A model generated the notes under the pieces. It worked only from the letters and a program-made list of their open reading frames with translations. It searched no databases and was not told the origin of the DNA. The position numbers and the translations under genes were made by a program. Positions 58,626 to 64,000 of a DNA stretch of 64,000 bases are shown one piece after another (the first letter of the stretch is position 1; every line of letters begins with the position of its first letter). Source of the stretch: Eumeta japonica (Eukaryota > Arthropoda > Insecta > Lepidoptera > Psychidae); assembly GCA_005406025.1 (NCBI GenBank), contig BGZK01000224.1, positions 434,001 through 498,000 of the forward strand. The letters are read 5' to 3'.

Positions 58626-59544
58626 CAGTTGCGCTTAGGCTTGTGTTTAAGCAGAGTGCTATTTGAATAGTGGTTGAAAAAAAATTGTGTGATCAAGTAG
58701 TAGTGAAATTAAGTGGATTGTGTAAATGATTTTTGAGTAAATTGAAAAATTGAACTAGCAATTTAAATTAAAATTATATGTATTCGTTATTAATCATTAT
58801 TATTAAATGTATTTGTAACTACAGATTCTTCTTTTTATTTAAAATTACCCTTTCTCGACCTTATTACTAGCCACAGAAGTTTCACTTCTAACGTGTGTGG
58901 CGACCACACACTTTTTTATTAATATAAATATATAAAAATACATGTATTTTTTTTCTAACGCACATTTGGTAGTAAAAAATTGATCCTTATATCAAAATAA
59001 ATACTTTTATCGCATTTGGTGTTTAAAATAGATAAACTTTGTCTTTTACACTACATCATTTGGACAAATATTTGAATAGTTATGACGATAGACAAGCGAG
59101 TGCGGTCCGCGGCGGAGTCAGACCATAAAGGTAGCAGGCATACATTTGAGCACGCAATGTTTTTCCCCACTTCTAAATCGCAAAATCTGCATGTTTATAC
59201 AGACCAAAATAAATCGTTTAACATAGTTTATAGGAGTATATTGCAGTAACCACCTATAACTTTTGCATTACCATCAATCGTCATATACATCCGTACCTAT
59301 CTATCCTTACAAACTATAGCGTTTATAATACCTATAATACATATTAGTGCGATCATCATAAAAAATACTTAATTCCAATTGACATACATTACACAATATA
59401 ATTGTTCGAACACTTATAACTGGAGAATAGCTGGACCGATTTTCATTTTTAATTAGTTGGATTTGTTTCCGTCCCGAATAGCAGAATAATAGAAAAACAT
59501 TGAAAAAATTACAAAAAAATAAAACGCTTTCTATCATCATTATC

Positions 59545-59589
59545 ACAATTTTCCATCACCACGCGGGTGAAACCGCGGGGCGCAGCTAG
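59545..59589 (+). mobile_element. Helitron-like 3' terminus
   Basis: Hairpin CGCGG (59562-59566), loop GTGAAA, CCGCG (59573-59577), then GGGCGCAGCTAG|T with CTAG at 59586-59589. The preceding sequence (about 59410-59480: ATAACTGGAGAATAGCTGGA, CCGATTTTCAT) resembles interiors of such elements. The 5' end is not located. Confidence 0.55.
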
Positions 59590-59854
59590 TTTATTATAAT
59601 TATGTTTATTTTCGTAACGAACTTTGTTTATCAAATAATTTTCTTCTTTATGCGTGGCCGCTTAGTTATTTTATTCGGATTTTTGCCCGTAACAGTAAAC
59701 CGAATGGAAACGAACTACAAACTATAAGTAAGTGTAATCAATAAATTTTAAAAACAGACAGATATGTAAGTACTCTAAATACTTATCAAAATCTAAGAAT
59801 TCGATGCGCTGTTCTAGGACAATTTAAAGCAAGCGAGAACGCAAATTGCGTGCG

Positions 59855-60130
59855 ATCGTCTCCTGTTCGGGATCTAACCGGGACACGATCACCACACTCT
59901 GATATAATACAGGCATGATACAACAGCTGCTGCTGTTTCACTTCATCCAGTGAGTGAGAGTTCCGGTGCCTACTCACCACCTCCATCGGCTAACTCTCTC
60001 CTCCATCAGATGTCCTATTTTTTCCGAGAGGCCGGCAAAGCACCGGTGGCTCTTTGTGGGTTGCAAGTGTCCATGGGGGACGGTGATCACCTGTTCTCTC
60101 GTGGTTCGCATGCTAGTTTATAATAAAATC
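59855..60130 (+). mobile_element. SINE-like repeat, family B
   Basis: Ordered blocks: GACACGATCACCACACTCTG, TGCTGTTTCACTTCATCCAG, GAGAGGCCGGCAAAGCACCG, and the tail GTCCATGGGGGACGGTGATC then CTCGTGGTTCGCATG. It is colinear with 23785-24135. Confidence 0.6.
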
Positions 60131-60624
60131 TTGTTGTTTGATACGTACAATCACAAGATATTATTAACGATAAATTGTAAATGAGGAATCAATTATTCTT
60201 GTAATGAATCACGTAATAAATTATTTTCTTGCTTTGGCTTGTAAAAAACATGAATATCCTCATACTTAATTTCTTGTACTAATTGTGCCTCAACAGATAA
60301 TAACGTAAAGTTCAGTTGACTGTAAACTTCATCAATTTCGACTTTCAAATGCCCGGAAAAAATGTTTTAGGTTCGGGCGCTTTTGAATTTTGGCAGTTTC
60401 TTAAATTTGGGCACTTCTCAAATTTGCCGTCCCAGGCCGAAGTGTGACTGGTCCACGTGTGCCCAAATTCGTCATTGTATTTACTGTCCAGTGTCTGCAC
60501 CCTGATTTGGTGCACGTGTGTGCCGGTTCAAATTCCATGACATGATGATCACTGTCAGGTAAAGGAGTTGACTTTAGCACGTCGTGTTGTCGCCAAATGT
60601 AATTTGTCCTTCCGAACTTGTATC

Positions 60625-60935
60625 AGTATATTATAGCATTTTCGAGGGGCAAACGAGCATCGAACGCCCAGAGAGTAGGTGATCACCACCGCCCATGGAC
60701 ACTCGCTGTGCTAGATTAGTTGCCGGTGAGTTGCCGGCCTCTCGAGTCGGAGTGCATATCTGACGGAGGTAAGAATGGACTGTTGGAGGAGGGAGTAGGC
60801 CATCGGAATTCTTACTCACCGGATGAAACGCAACAGCAAAAGCCGCTATTATACGTCCGTATTCTGTGAGAGTGTGATATATTACCGGTCGACCCGATCA
60901 AGCCAAGTTGGCCACAGTAAGGGTTTCTTTATTCG
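60625..60935 (-). mobile_element. SINE-like repeat, family B, inverted copy
   Basis: In reverse complement it carries the same blocks as 59855-60130: CCATGGGCGGTGGTGATCAC, GCCGGCAACTCACCGGCAAC, CGTTTCATCCGGTGAGTAAG, and CACACTCTCACAGAATACGG. With its neighbour it forms an inverted pair separated by about 500 bp. Confidence 0.6.
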
Positions 60936-61654
60936 CACTACAACGATTTTCGCTTCATATAATCGATTTTACAACAATATTTCCAAATACGCATTTATAA
61001 ATACTAGATAAACACATAATTGTCTATGATTCTCTACCGTCGTTTTATAAAGTACGCGGCTTGTAACGACAACGCAAGATACACGGCACAGTTTTTATTC
61101 TGTGCAGAGTTGCGTATTTGTACATTTATTTACACAGTAATTACAAAGTTGTGTAACGGAAATAAAGTATTGCATCTAAATTACAGCGTCCACGTTATGT
61201 GCAATTATTACCCTGTGCCACGCGATGTGATGTCGAACAGACACGCTTTCTTTTGCGTGAAAACATTCAGCGTATTAAGAAAAAAAATAGCTGTTAGGAA
61301 TGAAGCATGAAGCTACGAATTGTCGACCGTCACCACGCGGGCTTATGGAGTAAGCATAGACAAAACAGAGTACTGAAACCGTGCATTTACTTCATAGACA
61401 GTTGTCAGTGAAGCAAATACGCGGGGATTGCAAGACATTGCAGTGTAAGAAGATGTGTATTCTTGACGTGTCTGTCATTCGAAGTATCATCACGAGAGAA
61501 AGAGATGCAAATTTATCATTTTCATACCGGGAGGCGCGTGCGCGGTCAGTTCCCGATCTCGTGGAACGAAGCATGTTGTACTCGGTATGGAGTATATTGC
61601 AATACAAATGCGTCACTTGTCGACTCGATGTCGACTCGACGCCGGAGCGATGCG
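60936..61654. other. Unidentified region upstream of tRNA-like SINE
   Basis: Less AT-rich than its surroundings. It holds several overlapping frames on both strands (for example 61020-61310 and 61381-61728), none with a known motif, and a GACTCGATGTCGACTCGACG run near 61622. Confidence 0.35.
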
Positions 61655-61745
61655 AATGGGCGCGTAGGTCTAGCGGTGGGTGGAAAAACGCCATCGTGAA
61701 GTGTGCACCGGATTCGATACCGGGTTGAGTTTTTAACTAGGGCCG
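61655..61745 (+). mobile_element. tRNA-like SINE head
   Basis: GTAGGTCTAGCGGTGGGTGG (A-box-like), then 33 bp later ACCGGATTCGATACCGGG, a good B box (GGATTCGATACC). The spacing fits an internal pol III promoter. It is not a functional tRNA: no cloverleaf can be drawn with confidence. Confidence 0.45.
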
Positions 61746-61964
61746 AGCGTTAGCGTTGCCGAGATTTCCGAAACGGTTTGTTTTGATTTGTAAACATTTC
61801 TGTTTGTTTGATGTGATCTGAATAATCTTGAACTGATCGGTTTCGAGTAAGCGGGCGATCCCGGTCGGCCTTTCGGCGAAAGCGAAGAAACGCGATGGCG
61901 CGTGTCTGCAATCGCCATCCGGAGAACGTAAGAAAAACCCACTTTGACGCATTTTAAACTGTAA

Positions 61965-62425
61965 TCTATATATAAACGAAGTGCCACTGACTGTCTCATC
62001 GCGACATCTCCAAAACCAGAAACCACGGGTCCGATTCACCTGAAATTTGGCATGGTGTTTCTTTTCGGTAGGTAGACGCTCACCAAAGACGAATTTTACA
62101 CAAATCTTATCCAAAAAAAAAAATGTTTCACCTTCCGTCACATATATGCCACCCTTCTTTCTCTCCGATGAATACATACCGCGGAATAGAGAGCCGAATC
62201 GAGAACGAGACCGGATACGAAATTGGGAACGGAACTAGGGGCGAAGGAAAAGAAAGCGGGACTGCAATCGGAAACGGAAGTAAAAGAAATTGACAACGAG
62301 AGCGGGGCCGAGGTCAGAATCGAGAACAGGACAGCGGCCGGCATCTTGATTTCGTAGTGTCGCGATATACAATACGAAGGAATCCGTTCTGTGACTACGC
62401 GGGCGCAGCCGCGGCCAAGAGCTAG
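61965..62425 (+). mobile_element. Helitron-like non-autonomous element, 461 bp, both ends present
   Basis: Starts A|TCTATATATAAACGAAG and ends with the hairpin CGCGG-6-CCGCG (62398-62413), then GCCAAGAGCTAG|T. The interior contains a hexamer-patterned GA-rich tract at about 62180-62335. The A/T flanks fit Helitron insertion. The open frames on the minus strand across it are not conserved coding. Confidence 0.65.
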
Positions 62426-62591
62426 TTTATAATGAAAGAATACCGGTAAAGTCTTGCTATTATTTTTAACTGTTAGTTAACTTTCGGTCTAATACAAGCT
62501 AAATGCGTCCTCCGTTAGCGGCCCCCGATCCATATTCCTCCATTCTGGTGGACGATTCTAAGGTAACGAGAGTTTCGATCTGAAACAAAAT

Positions 62592-63395
62592 AAAAAACCG
62601 GCCAAGAGCACGCCAATGCAAGCTCAGTGCGTGGTTCCGTAGTGTCCCGTCACAGTATGCGGACTTTTGAGCTGGACATTTTGTTTGATGCTATAAATCT
62701 ATCAATTGAGTTCACGGTTTAAGAGCTGATAACCTCCAAAACGGGCCGCCATATGTCGGATGTTGAGGATGTCATGATTTCGTATTTCTATAATACTATT
62801 TTATTTATAAATTTATGTATAGAGCCTGTTACACACAACCAATAACGTAATCTAAACGGCTTTCAATGGAATTTGTATGAAACTTTTCCTTTTACTTCCC
62901 CAAGTACATTTCATAAACGTTTACTCTTTAACTAGTATATCCTACTTGGCTGTGATTGTATTCCTTTTAATTTCATCATATATAGTAATGCCGTTATTTT
63001 TTTCACGTATCCAAGATTAACCGTTTACCTGGCAGGCGAGGGAGGGAGAGATTTTACTCTAACAAAAATTACCACATTATTGCAAATTAATTATAAATAT
63101 GGTTTTCACAGACTTGCAATGTTTTTGAATGAGTTATCCAACAAATCCCATACCATGGTATAGACGAGAAAAATATCATCTCCCCTTAATGCGCAGGAGA
63201 AGTATTCTAATTAACTTTTTTTTCAAGATTTTATTCTAGCGATTTGTTGGTGTGATCAATATGTATACATGTACCCAATCACAGCTTTCTAGCACTAAGA
63301 GCCACTCAGCTAAGCCGCGGACAGACAGGCGGACGAACGGACGGACACGGCAAAACTATAAGGGGTTTCTTGCTTACTACGGAATCCTGAAAGCA
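62592..63395 (+). mobile_element. Dispersed repeat, family C, interrupted copy
   Basis: The left block 62592-62830 begins AAAACCGGCCAAGAGCACGC and contains CAGTGCGTGGTTCCGTAGTG. A right block at 63315-63395 carries GACAGACAGGCGGACGAACG and GGCAAAACTATAAGGGG, the inverse of 20220-20290. Sequence between them is diverged or inserted. Confidence 0.45.
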
Positions 63396-64000
63396 ATTAT
63401 CGAATCCCAAAATCTTTTTTGTCGATCTAAAGCTACGCTATTTCTGAGTAATGCAGGCTTTGTTAACCGTTTCATTCTCACGGGACGCATAATCAATATA
63501 ATGATTTATCCGGCTCGAAAATTGAATCGAGAGTGCAGTTTTCATCATGATCGAAACAGGTATTGCTCGATCGCCTCGCACTTGTCCGGTTTTTCACCGT
63601 CCATGTATGTATTTCGACAGCGTGCCTTCGATACCCCCTTTTTGCCCAATATCACGTATACAGGTAACCCTATTTGGCCTTTTTTTTTAGAAATCCTACA
63701 AAGAATTTGATCACAATCGGTGTAGTCGTTTAGGAAGAGTTCAAAAACAAACACACGTACGGAAGAATTATATACATATATAAAATTTTTGTAGTAAATT
63801 TTATATTATAGAATGGCTGCTGGTCACAGTTCCGTCAGTGTACACAGGTTGATTGATTAGCTGTCAAAATAAATAAAATTAATTGTCATCCACTACATAT
63901 TTTTCTATACACAAATAAACAAAAACTACTGCTATGCACTGCTAAAAGTGCCTTTAAAAGTAAATATTTTTGGATTATTTGAACGATTTTAGAAAAAACC

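Noticed and set aside
60540..60565. ACTGTCAGGTAAAG resembling part of the miR-8/miR-200 mature sequence
   Set aside because: The seed-side bases differ (GATC instead of TAAT) and no opposite arm lies within about 80 bases on either side; no precursor hairpin.
61660..61735. Functional tRNA gene
   Set aside because: A and B boxes are present but acceptor and anticodon stems do not form convincingly; treated as a tRNA-derived SINE head.
61737..62177. 146-codon minus-strand open frame
   Set aside because: Crosses the boundary of the 461-bp Helitron-like element at 61965 and has no recognisable motif; chance frame in repeat DNA.
63252..63710. 152-codon open frame, longest single frame in the window
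   Set aside because: Runs through the CGGACGGAC-type repeat block of family C and shows no domain or codon pattern of a gene.

Overview
The window is AT-rich eukaryotic DNA, most likely from a moth or butterfly. It has spliced GT-AG genes with long introns. It is dense in elements I associate with Lepidoptera: short non-autonomous Helitron-like elements starting A|TC and ending in a GC hairpin plus CTAG|T, Jockey-type LINE tails, tRNA-derived SINEs, and a degenerate TTAGG-type array. TTAGG is the common insect telomere unit. No rRNA, CRISPR, operon or bacterial-type feature is present.

The one intact cellular gene is on the + strand at 34973..50005. It is a complete 11-coding-exon UBXN4 (erasin/UBXD2) orthologue, 531 codons plus stop. 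All ten introns are GT-AG and all phases join. It encodes a redox-inactive thioredoxin-like N-terminus, a low-complexity linker, a charged coiled coil, a UBX domain with an FPR loop, and a short hydrophobic segment. The known role of the family is to recruit p97/VCP at the ER surface for ER-associated degradation. Its introns carry a LINE tail (intron 3), a dispersed repeat (intron 2), a long TA microsatellite (intron 4), a telomere-like array (intron 7) and a SINE-like copy (intron 8).

Bases 1..31257 hold no coding exon I recognise. They contain several GC-rich islands that may be regulatory (about 480..700, 4690..4860, 5130..5320, 9330..9440, 14280..14390, 16600..16690, 18940..19110), a LINE tail (7500..8022), a tRNA-SINE (10663..10960), Helitron-like elements, a tandem hexamer-patterned region (12655..13250), a SINE-like copy preceded by a perfect hairpin (23785..24135), and a decayed ZMYM1-like hAT transposase on the minus strand (about 25430..27830).

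The most notable unit is 31258..33960, a 2703-bp DNA transposon. It has matching terminal inverted repeats, a candidate 3-bp target duplication (AAT), arrays of a short subterminal repeat at both ends, and a frameshifted gene for a DDE-like transposase of a family without an established superfamily name that I can give. It lies about 1 kb upstream of UBXN4.

Downstream of UBXN4 (50441..64000) I see no cellular gene. That part holds a 1382-bp minus-strand Helitron-like element, two LINE fragments, an 80-bp-period tandem array, SINE-like copies in opposite orientations, a compact 461-bp Helitron-like element with both ends, and a dispersed repeat shared with intron 2 and with 20.2-20.9 kb.
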